A DNA stretch of 64,000 bases, from contig CALBKX010000015.1 in assembly GCA_937895935.1 (NCBI GenBank), positions 1 through 64,000 of the forward strand, in the 5' to 3' direction. Below the pieces are notes generated by a model. That model had not been told where the DNA came from. It did not search any database and was given only the letters and a program-made list of their open reading frames with translations. Numbering within the stretch: position 1 is the first letter of the stretch; every line of letters begins with the position of its first letter. Both the position numbers and the translations under genes were made by a program. This document shows positions 1 through 11,800 of the stretch, piece by piece. This DNA is from an uncultured Clostridia bacterium. GTDB taxonomy: Bacteria; Bacillota; Clostridia; Christensenellales; UBA1242.

Positions 1-854
1 TTTATAGGAAGTGAGACAAATGAATTTTTATGATTTTACACAAGAAGAATTAGATAATGAAATTTGGAAAGAATACAAAGATACAGGTTATTTAGTTTCT
101 AATTTAGGAAGAGTAAAAGGTGTTAAAAAGACAATATTAAAAGGACATAAGTCTGTTTGTGGCTATATTTCTTATCTTATAAAAGGAAAGAAAATGCTTG
201 GACAAGTCCTTGTATGGGAAACTTTTAAAAATTATAAAAAAGAAAATACAGATATTAATCATATTGACGGCAATAAGCATAACAATAGACTATCTAATCT
301 AGAAGAGGTTTCTCACCAAGAAAATATGCAAAAAGCAGCAGATGAAACTAATGCTTGGGATTTTAGAAAAGTTGGAGAATATAATGACAAAGGAGAACTT
401 TTAAATGTATATTTAAACGCAAGTGATGCGGCGAGACAAATTGGAATTCTACCGGGTTCTATGAGGAATACTATTAGAAGAAATGGTAAATGTTTTAATG
501 GATTAACGTATAAGTATTTATGATATAGGCTATAGCCATGAATCGTGATTAGTCCGGAACAATCAAGATTTATTGCTTGTGAATCAGGCAACAATATTTG
601 AATTGCTGGAAAATCCTTAGAGCTTAATAAACTACAGCATAAAAAGAAAATTTTATGTGCGAAAGTTAAAAATTATTAAGATTGGATAATCAGCAGCCAA
701 GCACCGCTTAGGTGAAGGTTCGACGGTCATTTTTTTAGGGACAAGCGTCCTGAAGCGGAAATTTCAGAAATGATAAGATATGACCTTTTCTTATAAGAAA
801 TTATAAGTTCTGAATAAGAAGAAGCGAAGTAGCGAATCGCTTTTAAAAATAAAG
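1..854 (+). ncRNA. Group I intron (3' part; 5' end outside window) interrupting the tape measure gene
   Basis: The part downstream of the endonuclease ORF has the conserved group I core. A P-like element (GAATTGCTGGAAA, near 600) pairs with a Q-like element (AATCAGCAGCC, near 687). The R segment (GGTTCGACGGTCAT, about 717-730) and S segment (AAGATATGACC, about 774-784) form P7 through GGTCAT/ATGACC. A terminal hairpin AAGCGA...TCGCTT lies just before the 3' exon. The intron probably ends at G854, with G857 or G860 as alternatives. The 5' exon and P1 lie before base 1. The intron carries an HNH endonuclease ORF. Confidence 0.85.
20..523 (+). CDS. HNH homing endonuclease (NUMOD4 type), intron-encoded
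   Basis: Predicted HNH homing endonuclease of about 167 residues. Such enzymes cut intronless alleles so that the host intron is copied in. Residues 10-35 (EIWKEYKDTGYLVSNLGRV) match a NUMOD4 DNA-binding motif. The HNH core follows (NHIDGNKHNNRLSNLEEVSH). The C-terminal part (AARQIGILPGSMRNTIRRNG) looks like a NUMOD1-type helix-turn-helix. The ATG at 20 is preferred over the in-frame GTG at 11 because AGGAAGTGAG lies 5-14 bases before it. The gene sits inside the intron of the tape measure gene, and group I core elements follow its stop. Confidence 0.9.
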   Translation: MNFYDFTQEELDNEIWKEYKDTGYLVSNLGRVKGVKKTILKGHKSVCGYISYLIKGKKMLGQVLVWETFKNYKKENTDINHIDGNKHNNRLSNLEEVSHQENMQKAADETNAWDFRKVGEYNDKGELLNVYLNASDAARQIGILPGSMRNTIRRNGKCFNGLTYKYL

Positions 855-3800
855 ATGATGAGTGATTATGACCGCACAATGGAATTAATTGATGCGGCAT
901 ACAACTCGGCAGGCAAATCACAACAACAATTTGCCAAAAATATGGAAACCATTGAATTTAAAACCAAAAGATTAAAAAATTCATGGGAAACTTTAAGACA
1001 ATCATTTGTTAACAGTGATTTCTTTAAAAAAGCGGCAGATTCAGCCAATAATTTATTACAATCTTTAAATGATTTATCTGGTTGGGATTATGCAGCTTTA
1101 GCAGCGACATTTTTAATTTTTGGAAAAACAGTTATTACAAATATTGTCAAAGGAATGAGTTCAACTATTGCAACAATAAACTCATCAATTGGCAATGCTT
1201 TTGAGAAAATATCTCAAAAAATTATTCCTGAGAGTTTAAAATTAAAAATAGGATTAAGTTCTGATAGTGAACAAAGAATAGAAAAGTTAAAACAAGAAAT
1301 TGATAATTTAAAAGAACAAAAAATTAATATACAAGCAAATACTACAGAAGCAGAAGCAAAGGTTGAGCGTTTAAAAGCTCGACTTGAAGAATTAAATAGT
1401 GAAAATCGAGCAGCTGAATTACAATCTTCAATAAATAAACGAAAGCAGTCTATGAGCAACCGTATTAGTGCTGTAAGACAGCATTTAGGGACTGAGTGGG
1501 CAAAAAATGCTAAAGACGAACAAATTGTATATTTACTAAAATCATCCTCTTCTTCTGAAAGTTGGTTGTCTACAGAACACGAAAAATACCAGCAAGACTA
1601 TCAATTAATGGAACAAGAACAAACACAGCTACAGAATATATTAGGTGAACGAAGAAGAATAGATGGACAGCTTAATGAGCTGCTCGGTAATATAACTGAA
1701 AATATTGAACAAACTGACAATATAGATACTGAAATTGACCAATATGAAGCCGATTTATCTGTGCTTGAAAACGCTGACGAAGAATCTTTAATAAAAGCTC
1801 GTGGTGCTGTTTATGGACAAACTTTTTCAACCGCTTTTACAACAGCGGTTACAACCGGATTATTAGCTGATAATCCTTTTGCTGCCTTTGCTACCACTGG
1901 AGGAGCACCATTGGTGGCGATGATTCCACAAGTTGTTGAAATATTTACAAGCATGGGAATTCAAGGTGCTAAAAGTTTTATTAAAAGCGTTGCTCCTACA
2001 ACTTTAGCTATTACAGCAATTATTTCATTAATAACTGCTGGTGTGGTAGCCATTAAAAACAAAATAAAAGAAATTGAAGATAACAAAATTGAAAACAGAC
2101 TTGCGGCAGCAAAAAAGCGTTTAGAAGAGTTAGAAGATACAGCAAACTCAGCGACAACTGATGCTAAAGAAGCAAAAGATTCAGCAGAATCCATGAGTGA
2201 TTTAAAAGAAGAATATGAAGCTTTGAATTCTAAACAAGTTAAAACAACTGAAGAACAAGAAAGATATAATGAATTAGTTTCTCAAATCAGAGAGCAATTT
2301 CCTGAAATTGTAACGTGTTATGATGAGACGACTGGACAATTGCAAGTTCAAGCTGAATTATGGCAAAGTATGGTTGATAATCAAAAGCAGATGGCTGAAA
2401 CGGCTACAAAAGAAAGTTATTTAAAAAATTCCGTAGCTGCTTTTGAATCGGTAAATGTTGCTAATTTAGAGTTAGAAGCCGCACAGGAGCGGTTAGATAA
2501 ATATAATGAAGCTATCGAATCAGGTTATATGGCTGATATTATGGATGGCATGGCAAGTGAGGTATTTGATTGGCAAACTATTTTTAATTCTTTAGGCTTA
2601 GGAGATTATGAAGAACTTAAGAGCGACTCCAAAGAGTTCAAAGCTTTAACTGATTTATTACAAGGTATTGAAAATCCTGATTCTAAAAAATACGAAGGAG
2701 TTTTAGTCTATGTAGATAAATTTCAAGGTCAGCTCAATAGTTCTATTGATAGTCTAAGAAGAGCTAAAGAGACTTTTGAAAAACAACAAATCGCTTTCCT
2801 ATCAAGTACTATTCAAGGAACAACGGAAGAATCTGAAGCTGTGTCTAATTTTGCTGCTGAGCAGGTTAAAGACAATATTGAAGACGTGGAAGAATATACA
2901 GAAGAGAATTTAGTTTGGTGGGATTATTTAGATTTTGATGAAAAATTAGCACTACAATTATATGGATATACTCAACAATCTTATACAGACGCTTTTGATA
3001 AAAACAAAAAAGAACTTGTGGATGCACTTAATACTATAATTCCTGCCTATAAAGTTCTAACTGATGCTCAACTTGAAGTAGCAAAATTAACCGATAAGCA
3101 AAAGCAATCTATTACTGAATTTGCCCAAAAAGTTCCAGAATTAACTGCCGCCCAATTACAATCTTATCAGATTGCTGAAATAAATGCAGAAGAATTTGAT
3201 AAATATAAACAACAGTATATTGATGCTTTAAATTCAGCTCTTTCAGATGCTTCAAGTTTTACAACATATGGAAAAGATGTTTTCTCTACATGGACTACAG
3301 ACCAAATTAATCAATTTGCTTTAAGTATGGCGGATATTTCTGATAGACTTGGAGAAGACACAGCCAAAGATTTTGCTGATGCCGCATTAAAATTCAAAGA
3401 CCAATATAATCTAACTGCTAAAGAATTTAGCTCTTTAATGTCTACTGATTTTGCTAATACTGATTTGACAAACATTGAAGAAGCAAAGGAATCTATTATT
3501 AATGTTTTAGAAGAATCAATGACTAGTGATGAAGCTAAGGTGGCAGTTAAAGCTTTTTATGATATGGCTGAAGATATGGGGCCTTTGGATTTAAAAATAG
3601 ATACTCAAGGTGCTTTAAAAACTATTGAAGACCAAGTTAAAGGTAAATTAGATGATATTGTTAATTCTTTCAGTAAAACAATTCAACCAGCTATTGAAAA
3701 TCAACTAACAAATGGATTCATCAATTTTTCAGATTATTCGTCTTTAGCTGATGAATTAAAAACTATGAAGTTAGATATTAATGATTATGTTAAAACAACT

Positions 3801-6524
3801 TCTAATGGCTATGTTCTTGATACAGAAGCACTTAGAGATGCTTATGTAAATCTGGCTTTAACTCAAGACCAATTAGTTGAAGCAGCAAAAGACCAATTGC
3901 GGCAAGCTATTAGTGAGGAACAACAAAAGCTCACTACATTACAGCTATATCAAGCTCAATTAAATGCTACAAGTTCTCAAATTTCATTAAACAATGTAAT
4001 TATTTCTCAATTACAAACAATGAACTTACTACAAGGAAAATATGTTCCTACTAGTGGTATTGTTAGCTTTAATCCAGCAGAACTATCTGCTGAGAAAAAA
4101 AGTGTTTCAGATGCAATAAGCGGCTCTAAAAAGCAAATTGAAGACTTAAATAGGCTTTTGAACGATGAAAGCTATTTAAATAATATTGGTCTAATGGGAG
4201 AATCGGCGGCAGTAGAAATTTTGTCTGGCTATGGTGACGCTCAAGAAAAGGCTACAGAAGCACAAAAGAAGACCACTGGCAATGCCAACAAAGTAGCAGA
4301 CGCACAAAAGAAAGTGGCTGATGCTGAAAAGAAAGTAGCAGATGCTCAAAAAGACTTACAAGAAGCTTTATATGGAACGGAATGGTATGAACCAGCGATT
4401 GACCACTTATATAACTATACTACTTTAATTGAAAGATTAGGCAAACAAGCTGATGAAACAAAAGAAAAAATTGAGAATCTAAAATCAGAAGACAATGTTG
4501 ATGATTTAGTTAAAAAGTATCAGGATTTAATTCATCAAGAAGCTGTAGCGACAAAAGCTGAAAATGCTGTTATTGAGCAGTCTGTTCAAAATTTCTTAAA
4601 AGTGTTAGATGAGAACTATGCTGGTTATTATTCTATGATAAATGATAGAGTAATGATTGATATTAAAGCATTAGCTGATGCTCCTATGAATGATGACTTA
4701 AAGTCTTATGCTATGGAAACGACACAGCAAATTAATGAGCTTTTAGACCAGATTGATGATAATAATGACAAGTTAAAAGATAGATTAGATGAAGCAGAAC
4801 AAATTAGAAAAGATGCGAGAGATAAAGTAATTGATTTACAAGATAAAGTAGTAGAAGTTCTAAAAGAAAAATATCAAGAAGAAATTGATGCCACAAAAGA
4901 CAAATATAGTGCTTTAGAAGAAGCAGATAATGATTATCTAGATGCTCTTGAGGAAGCTATTGAAAAACAACGTAAACTTAGAGATAGAGAAAATTCTTAT
5001 GAAGATTTAGCACAAAAAGAACGTAAATTAGCTTTATTAAGACGTGATACATCAGGTGCTAATCAAAAGGATGTTTTATCTTTAGAAGACGAAGTTCAGC
5101 AAGATAGAGAAAAATTATTAGATGATGAAGTAGATTCTTTAATTGACTCTATGAAAGAAATGTATGAAACGCAGAAAGAAGCAAGAGATGCTGAAATTGA
5201 GTATTTAGAAGATGTGCTTGATGCCGCAGATTTATATAAAGAAGCAGCTGAAATTATTAGTAATTGGGCTTCTCAGGAAGATATGACAAGTTGGTTCTTT
5301 GAGAATAATCCAGAAGTAGAAAGTATGACAGTTGAAAAGCTTGAACAATATAGAGATGAATTAGAAGAACTTTATAATGCTAGAGAAGTTTATATGACAA
5401 CTTCAACTATTGATTTTACTAATGCTTTACAAACCACACAAGGAGAAGTAGAAGCCACTATTGCGACAATTAGTGAAACTCTAACAGATGAAGCTGACCG
5501 TTCATTAGGAGAAGTTCAAGAAAAAGTAGCAGAAGCACAAGAAAAAGCAAGAGAAGCATTGCAAGATGCTTTAGATGCTTTAGCTGATGCTCAAAGTTCT
5601 GTTGCTGATGCTATTGCTGATACTGCTAATACATCTATGAATTATATGGGACAAGTTGCTAATTATTATTCAAGTTTAATGTCTTCTATGATAGCAGACC
5701 AAGCATCTCAAACTGTTATTGCTATGGGTGCTCAGGGGCTAACCACAGCAGAAAACGAAGAGCTTAAGGCTTTACAGAGCAAGAAGAATCAAACTGCTGA
5801 TGATAAAAAACGAATTCAAGAATTGCAAGATAAAGGTAAGACGCATAGTTTATCTCAGACCGCCGCAAATCCTATCACAGGAATTACAGGACAATCTTTA
5901 ACCAGTGCCGTTTCTAGTATTAAAATTCGTGCTCAAAAGCAAAGCGAGCAAGATTGGAAAAACACTGTATCACAACATAAAAGTTCTAAAGACTCTAGTG
6001 GTAAGCAAAGAGATTATGTTTTTTCTACTGGAACAGATTCTTATTATTTTAGCACACAACAAGAAATGCAAGACTGGTATAATAAATGGAAAAATAGTGG
6101 CAAAATTAGTGGACTTACAAAAGATTCTAAAGGTAATTTTGCGGCTAAAGCGAAAAAAAGAACGGGAACACATAGTTTTTCAAATCTTTCTGGTTTCAAA
6201 TATGCTGACGGTGGCTTAGTAAATTATACTGGCCCAGCTTGGGTAGATGGAACACAGAATAAACCGGAAGCTTTCCTAAATGCCGAAGATACAAAACGAA
6301 TTGGACAGGCAGCAGAATTATTAGCTAATTTACCTATCTTTAACAACACAAGTAATGCTAATAATGCGGTTTCCGCAACTTATGGAGATACAAACGTCTC
6401 GGTCAACATTACAGTAGAGAGCATTGCGAATGATTATGATGTAGATAGAATGATGAAACGAGTAGAAGAAAAAATAACGAGTGCCGCCAAACCAATTGGA
6501 ACTTCGGTTATTTTAAAGAAATAA
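855..6524 (+). CDS. Tail tape measure protein, 3' exon (C-terminal 1889 residues)
   Basis: This is the C-terminal part of a tape measure protein, which sets siphophage tail length and is threaded through the tail tube. The start (MSDYDRTMELIDAAYNSAG) is mid-protein TMP sequence, so the ORF is an exon that begins after the intron (about 855-861) and not an independent gene. Hydrophobic segments lie near residues 340-365 and 377-400. Most of the rest is alpha-helical coiled coil, with ADAQKKVADAEKK-type repeats near residue 1150 and at 1385-1480. The C-terminus carries the common TMP tail motif (YADGGLVNYTGPAWVDG). Its length suits a long tail. A strong terminator follows the stop directly. Confidence 0.9.
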   Translation: MMSDYDRTMELIDAAYNSAGKSQQQFAKNMETIEFKTKRLKNSWETLRQSFVNSDFFKKAADSANNLLQSLNDLSGWDYAALAATFLIFGKTVITNIVKGMSSTIATINSSIGNAFEKISQKIIPESLKLKIGLSSDSEQRIEKLKQEIDNLKEQKINIQANTTEAEAKVERLKARLEELNSENRAAELQSSINKRKQSMSNRISAVRQHLGTEWAKNAKDEQIVYLLKSSSSSESWLSTEHEKYQQDYQLMEQEQTQLQNILGERRRIDGQLNELLGNITENIEQTDNIDTEIDQYEADLSVLENADEESLIKARGAVYGQTFSTAFTTAVTTGLLADNPFAAFATTGGAPLVAMIPQVVEIFTSMGIQGAKSFIKSVAPTTLAITAIISLITAGVVAIKNKIKEIEDNKIENRLAAAKKRLEELEDTANSATTDAKEAKDSAESMSDLKEEYEALNSKQVKTTEEQERYNELVSQIREQFPEIVTCYDETTGQLQVQAELWQSMVDNQKQMAETATKESYLKNSVAAFESVNVANLELEAAQERLDKYNEAIESGYMADIMDGMASEVFDWQTIFNSLGLGDYEELKSDSKEFKALTDLLQGIENPDSKKYEGVLVYVDKFQGQLNSSIDSLRRAKETFEKQQIAFLSSTIQGTTEESEAVSNFAAEQVKDNIEDVEEYTEENLVWWDYLDFDEKLALQLYGYTQQSYTDAFDKNKKELVDALNTIIPAYKVLTDAQLEVAKLTDKQKQSITEFAQKVPELTAAQLQSYQIAEINAEEFDKYKQQYIDALNSALSDASSFTTYGKDVFSTWTTDQINQFALSMADISDRLGEDTAKDFADAALKFKDQYNLTAKEFSSLMSTDFANTDLTNIEEAKESIINVLEESMTSDEAKVAVKAFYDMAEDMGPLDLKIDTQGALKTIEDQVKGKLDDIVNSFSKTIQPAIENQLTNGFINFSDYSSLADELKTMKLDINDYVKTTSNGYVLDTEALRDAYVNLALTQDQLVEAAKDQLRQAISEEQQKLTTLQLYQAQLNATSSQISLNNVIISQLQTMNLLQGKYVPTSGIVSFNPAELSAEKKSVSDAISGSKKQIEDLNRLLNDESYLNNIGLMGESAAVEILSGYGDAQEKATEAQKKTTGNANKVADAQKKVADAEKKVADAQKDLQEALYGTEWYEPAIDHLYNYTTLIERLGKQADETKEKIENLKSEDNVDDLVKKYQDLIHQEAVATKAENAVIEQSVQNFLKVLDENYAGYYSMINDRVMIDIKALADAPMNDDLKSYAMETTQQINELLDQIDDNNDKLKDRLDEAEQIRKDARDKVIDLQDKVVEVLKEKYQEEIDATKDKYSALEEADNDYLDALEEAIEKQRKLRDRENSYEDLAQKERKLALLRRDTSGANQKDVLSLEDEVQQDREKLLDDEVDSLIDSMKEMYETQKEARDAEIEYLEDVLDAADLYKEAAEIISNWASQEDMTSWFFENNPEVESMTVEKLEQYRDELEELYNAREVYMTTSTIDFTNALQTTQGEVEATIATISETLTDEADRSLGEVQEKVAEAQEKAREALQDALDALADAQSSVADAIADTANTSMNYMGQVANYYSSLMSSMIADQASQTVIAMGAQGLTTAENEELKALQSKKNQTADDKKRIQELQDKGKTHSLSQTAANPITGITGQSLTSAVSSIKIRAQKQSEQDWKNTVSQHKSSKDSSGKQRDYVFSTGTDSYYFSTQQEMQDWYNKWKNSGKISGLTKDSKGNFAAKAKKRTGTHSFSNLSGFKYADGGLVNYTGPAWVDGTQNKPEAFLNAEDTKRIGQAAELLANLPIFNNTSNANNAVSATYGDTNVSVNITVESIANDYDVDRMMKRVEEKITSAAKPIGTSVILKK

Positions 6525-6530
6525 CTTTTA

Positions 6531-6566
6531 GACCTCTTGCCTTAATCCGGCGAGGGGTCTTTTTTG
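6531..6566 (+). terminator. Rho-independent terminator after the tape measure gene
   Basis: An 11-bp stem, GACCTCTTGCC / GGCGAGGGGTC (two T-G pairs), with a short loop is followed by a T-run. It begins 7 bases after the tape measure stop and ends just before the next gene's ribosome binding site, so it may be partly read through. Confidence 0.85.
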
Positions 6567-6580
6567 TAGGAGGTAAAAGG

Positions 6581-8842
6581 ATGAAAGATTTTGTTGGTTT
6601 TCGCTTTGGAAACATTCATACAAAAGATTTAAATTTATTGGTTGTTTCTTCAAGTGATAGATATAATAAAAATTTGCTGCCCGACCCAACAGACTATACA
6701 ACAGATGTGGTTGGTTCTGATGGCACATATTACTTTGGTCAGACTTATGATAAAAGAGAATTTTCATGTAATGTTGCTTTTGATAATATTTCAGAAGAAA
6801 ATTGGAGAAAAATTTCACAAGTATTTTCCACGGATAAATTAAAGGATTTAATTTTTGATGAACTCCCTTATAAGACTTATAGAGCAAAATTATCATCAAA
6901 GCCAGATTTTAATTTTATTTGTTTTACTGATAGACATACAGGTGAAAGAGTATATAAGGGTGAAGGAACTTTAAATTTTATTTGTTATTTTCCTTATGCT
7001 TTTGGCTTTAACAAATATATTGTTCGGGCAGCTGATTATTATTTAAAGACACCACCAGAAAGAATTATTTTAACTAATACTATTGAAGAAAATCCCTATA
7101 AAAAGAAAAAACAAAAAATTTACAATACAAAGACTAAAGAATACTATAATGTTGAGAATAATATGGAGACCCCGTGGAAAGGCGGCTATCCGACTATTGA
7201 ACAAGTTCAAGCTGGTGAATTATACTTTAATACTCCTGATGGAGAAAAAACAATTATTGACGTAAGAGGTTATTGGGATAATGTACCTGAATGGGCAAAG
7301 TCTTCTAAATTATTAACAACACCAACTTTAGATTATGACCAAGAACTTATTTATTTGCCGCAATATTCTAAAACAAATTATATTAATATGGATATGGGAT
7401 TAAATAACGAAAACGCTTTAATTGGTAGTAGATTGTTAGTTTATAATCCGGGCGATATTCCAATAGATTTTGAATTAAAATTAGATAATAATGAAAGAAG
7501 CTTTTGGACTGATAGAGGCAATCATTTTCAAATTAGACGTTATAATGTTCAAAGATTACCTATTCCAGCAGCAGTAGACTGGACAGGTTTAACAACTGAA
7601 AGCATTGCCGAGGAAGAAACTAAAAAATATGGAAATGCCTATTTTAAAAAACCAGACGTATCACTGTGGCAATTACCTGATGGGACAATAATGAATGTTC
7701 CAACTCCTGTTTCATTGGAAAAAGCACATCCTAAACATTGTTATGTAGCAGAACCGATTCCAAAAGAAAAATTAGGGCATTATATAAAATTATTTTATTG
7801 GCAATCTTCATTACTAAAAGATAATAATGGAAATTCTTTATTAAATTTTGAAGAGGGCGTTGAATATGCTAATAGATACGAAGAACTTTATGATTTATGT
7901 ATTAATGATATGGAACGCTATGAATTATATTGGAAAACTTTAAAAGAAACAATTCTAGATAAGTATAAGGATGCTGCTGTTTTTCAGAATAATACCTATA
8001 CGCATGATGATTTTATAAAGGATTATTTATATAATCCACCAGAATATATCACAAGAAACAAAGATTTATATTATGGGCAAAATAATTTCAATTTATCCAT
8101 GATGCCGCAGTGGATTACAGAAGATTATTTTGATATTACTACAGATGATATTAAAAATGCAACACTATACCTTGACACAAAAAAAGAGATGTTGTATAAT
8201 ATAGATAACCCAGAGTATAAAAAAGAAGATAAAAAAACTTATTCTAATTTTTATACATACAAGCCTAAAAAGACAATTTATAATGAAAATATAAAACAAG
8301 GACACTGGTTCAAATTGCCACCGGGTTGGTCTTTGATTGAAGTTGCTCCTGTATGTGATGAAGACTTGTGGGGCGGCAAGCGTTGGTTAGATGCTAGACC
8401 TTTTGATTGGGGTTATAGTGGTGATAGTGGTAAATACAAGAGTATTCAACAAAGATTTAATTTTATTTACTATTTGGCAGCCAAAGAATATTTGCTTAAA
8501 TTGAAAAAACAAACAACTGATTTAAATACAAATGCAAAAATTGATGAAGCATTAAAATTCCGGCATTGGTTTGATGATGAAATCGCCGCCTTACCAAAAG
8601 ACGATAAATTTGGCTATCAGCTATACAAACGTAGAGAACAGCAATTAGAATATGGCTTTTTAAAAACTTTACAACAATATTGGAGAGTTAATGCCGCTCC
8701 AGCAATGGGAATTAAAGGTGACATTAACGAATGGTGGTGGTATGCTTGTAATTACATTTGGGATTTATTTCCGCCACTTTATTGGGGCTTAGCAGATATA
8801 TTAAATAAGGCACAGATTAAATATACGCCACTGTTTTATTAA
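6581..8842 (+). CDS. Distal tail (Dit-like) protein
   Basis: Likely distal tail protein that joins the tail tube to the baseplate hub. The N-terminus (FVGFRFGNIHTKDLNLLVVS, and GSDGTYYFGQTYDKREFSC) is characteristic of siphophage Dit proteins, and the gene follows the tape measure gene as expected. At 753 residues it is much longer than the usual 250-300, so the region after about residue 190 must hold extra domains. It has many aromatic residues, which suggests a carbohydrate-binding or evolved-Dit insertion, but I recognise no family there. The start has a consensus RBS (AGGAGGTAAAAGG). Confidence 0.75.
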   Translation: MKDFVGFRFGNIHTKDLNLLVVSSSDRYNKNLLPDPTDYTTDVVGSDGTYYFGQTYDKREFSCNVAFDNISEENWRKISQVFSTDKLKDLIFDELPYKTYRAKLSSKPDFNFICFTDRHTGERVYKGEGTLNFICYFPYAFGFNKYIVRAADYYLKTPPERIILTNTIEENPYKKKKQKIYNTKTKEYYNVENNMETPWKGGYPTIEQVQAGELYFNTPDGEKTIIDVRGYWDNVPEWAKSSKLLTTPTLDYDQELIYLPQYSKTNYINMDMGLNNENALIGSRLLVYNPGDIPIDFELKLDNNERSFWTDRGNHFQIRRYNVQRLPIPAAVDWTGLTTESIAEEETKKYGNAYFKKPDVSLWQLPDGTIMNVPTPVSLEKAHPKHCYVAEPIPKEKLGHYIKLFYWQSSLLKDNNGNSLLNFEEGVEYANRYEELYDLCINDMERYELYWKTLKETILDKYKDAAVFQNNTYTHDDFIKDYLYNPPEYITRNKDLYYGQNNFNLSMMPQWITEDYFDITTDDIKNATLYLDTKKEMLYNIDNPEYKKEDKKTYSNFYTYKPKKTIYNENIKQGHWFKLPPGWSLIEVAPVCDEDLWGGKRWLDARPFDWGYSGDSGKYKSIQQRFNFIYYLAAKEYLLKLKKQTTDLNTNAKIDEALKFRHWFDDEIAALPKDDKFGYQLYKRREQQLEYGFLKTLQQYWRVNAAPAMGIKGDINEWWWYACNYIWDLFPPLYWGLADILNKAQIKYTPLFY

Positions 8843-8862
8843 TAAGAGGTGAGAGAAAAGGT

Positions 8863-11800
8863 ATGTCAATTCAAAAACATCCATATGAATTGAGCATTTG
8901 GGAAGAACACTTAGGTGATAATGGTATTAAAAATGAAAGACGTTTAGCGACTATTGGTAGTTCTAACATGACTTATGGCGGCAAAGCGACAGAAATTGAA
9001 TTAAAAAAAGAAATTAAAGGAACTAATACATTAACTTTTAAAATGCCATCTAAGTTCTTTGACTCAGAGAAAGGAGACTATGTTAAAAACGAATTCATTG
9101 ATATGCTTTATAATGAACAAAAAGTAAAGTTATTTTATAAAGACAGCTGGTTAGAATTTTATGTAAAACAGATTTCAGAAGAAAAGAATTTTAAATGTTT
9201 AATAAAGACCTTTACTTGTCAAGATAGTTTTATTGATGAGTTGTCTAGAACAGGTTATGGAATTACTTTTGACGAAGAGCTATATAACAATGTAGATGAA
9301 TTAGGTGTCTTTATGAATACAATTCTTGAAGATAGTGTATGGGACTATAAACCAGAATTAAATACTGGTGATTTTACAGAATTTAAAGAAGAACGTTTCT
9401 ATAAAATTCCTTTATCACAATTTGGTGGAAAAATTAAAGCTTATCCAATTACTTTAGGCGTAAAGTCAGAAGATTTTAACAAAGAAAGTGAATACTATAA
9501 AAGTATTGTTGAAAAAAACGGCAAGTTTGATGAACTAAAAGAAGCTACTCTAGTAAATATTTTTACAGATGAAGAACGAGCTTTAGAATTGGGCGATGAT
9601 TCAGCAAGAGAAAAGGAAATTTTTTGGGATAATTATTACAAAGATAATGGTTTTAAGCTATTGGACGACAGTAAAATGGTAGAATTAAGCGGCGATTATA
9701 TCTATGTTCCATATAGTGATTTATCTTTTATTTATGGCAATGTTTATACAAATGCTTATAAGGCTACAGAAGAACCAGCCTTATATGGCAGTTATGAAAA
9801 AAATAAAAATAATAAACAATATGCTCTACAGCCGAAATCAAAAAGTCCTACAGATTTAATTCAATTTATTTTCTTTAAAGACGGCGACAAAATTTTAATT
9901 GATGAATCTGGAACGGTAGTAAATAATAATTGTCATTATGTTATTAAAATTTCTCAATGGAATGAAGCGTTAAAAGAACAATTAAAAAACAAAGATACTT
10001 TAATCTATTGGGCTACTGCGGCAATTCCAGAAGAATCTAAACTAACAACTAAATATGAATTAAAAACAGATGGCGACACAACTTATTCCATCAATGTTAA
10101 ACCAAATACTCGAACTATTGATGATTTTACATGGTATCCTGTTTATTATGATGGATATATGGAAGAATTGGGCGACAGCGAAGTTTATGCCGCAAGAAAA
10201 ATTTCTATTACTGACAGAACTGAATTTAATTTAAATTCAGAAATCTACTGTAAAATTTACAACAATAAAGCAGAAGAATATGAAAATATTTATTCCGAAA
10301 AAGAGATTAATGAAATTATAAAAACTGACGTAGGCAAAGATTTTAGAGTATGTTCAAAAGACGATACAAGAGTTGTTTTACCTACTTTAGCAAAAAATTT
10401 AGTTCAAAACGGTGAAAAAATTACCAAAGAAACAGGCTGGGAATCACTTACTCAAAATGATACAAGTGAGTATAATACTGGCTCTTACGCTAATCTTTTA
10501 GAAGTAAGCGTTAAATCTACAAATGAAATGACAGAAGAAACCACAGGCGAAACTATTGATGAAAATATTAGTGATTTCTATTTAGAGATTTTAAGCCCTA
10601 ATATTGTAAAAGGATATGATATGGATTTAGAGGGAACTGTTTCGTCTGATTATTGTTTAAATTTTGGAATGTCCGCTAATGAAATTAATATTGAAAAAGA
10701 TAAAGTTTATGCCATTAGAATTAGCACAGGAAACTGGATTATTATCGATTATTCAATTACTTTTAGAAATGATACAGAAAATACTGTCCATAGAGCTAAT
10801 GAGGATGAAAAAGAACTATATACCAAAGCTTTAGAATCTTATAATAATTTTCTTTTAAGTTGTGATTTAAAAGAATTAACAATCGAAAGTTCAGAAGATG
10901 ATTTTAAAAATTATTTAAAGAATGCTATTGCTGAATATGACAAGAATGTTTCAGAATTATATTCAAAATGGACAAATTGTAATGCCGAAGATGATTATAA
11001 TTATTTAATTTATAGAGCTTATACAAATGAAAAAAAAGATATTCCAAAAGATAAGCAAAATTCTTATACTGAATTAGCGGCAGACGCATATAAAACATGG
11101 GCTACTGCAGCGATTATTGAAAATAAAGTTTTTACTAAAAATTATAATGTAAATTTAGATAAAATTATTATTGGACAAGGTTCAGTTGATATTGATGGCA
11201 ATTACACTTTAAGTGGAGTTAGTAGCAGACAAGATACAGATAAGTTTATTTCTTTTGCTGATATTTTTGAAGATATGAATACTTTAACTTTTGTTCCATT
11301 TAATGATAAAAGCAATTCCGATGCTCCTTTAACAACAACTTTACACTACAAGAAAAAAGATGGTTATTGGACATGGGACGAAGTGGAGAACCCAGAAGCT
11401 GATGTTCCAGATAATGCTTATTTACTATTTAAGGCAAAAGCTAATATTACTACACCTTATATTGGAATTCGTTCTGATTCAGAACCAATGACTGTTTCTA
11501 TTGAGTCAACAAAAACTATTAATTATGGAGAAACAGATTATAGTGGAGTTAAATTAGAATTATGGTCTGAGGGAGAAGATAATAATAACTATTTGGTTGA
11601 CAAAGCAGAAGTCAAAATTTATAAAGTAGATAATAAGAATTTTTCAGACAAGTTTCTTGAAGCTGTTGGATGGAAAATCGAAGATTCTAGTGGCTCAGGG
11701 CAAGGAGATAATGATGGAAATATTAAAGCAAAAGGAATTGATGTATCTTCTGCTCAAGGAAAAGTTGACTGGAAAAAAGTAAAAGAATCTGGGAAAGTGG

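Noticed and set aside
5905..6219. ORF of 104 residues in another frame of the tape measure gene
   Set aside because: It is a shadow in low-complexity coding sequence and has no RBS.
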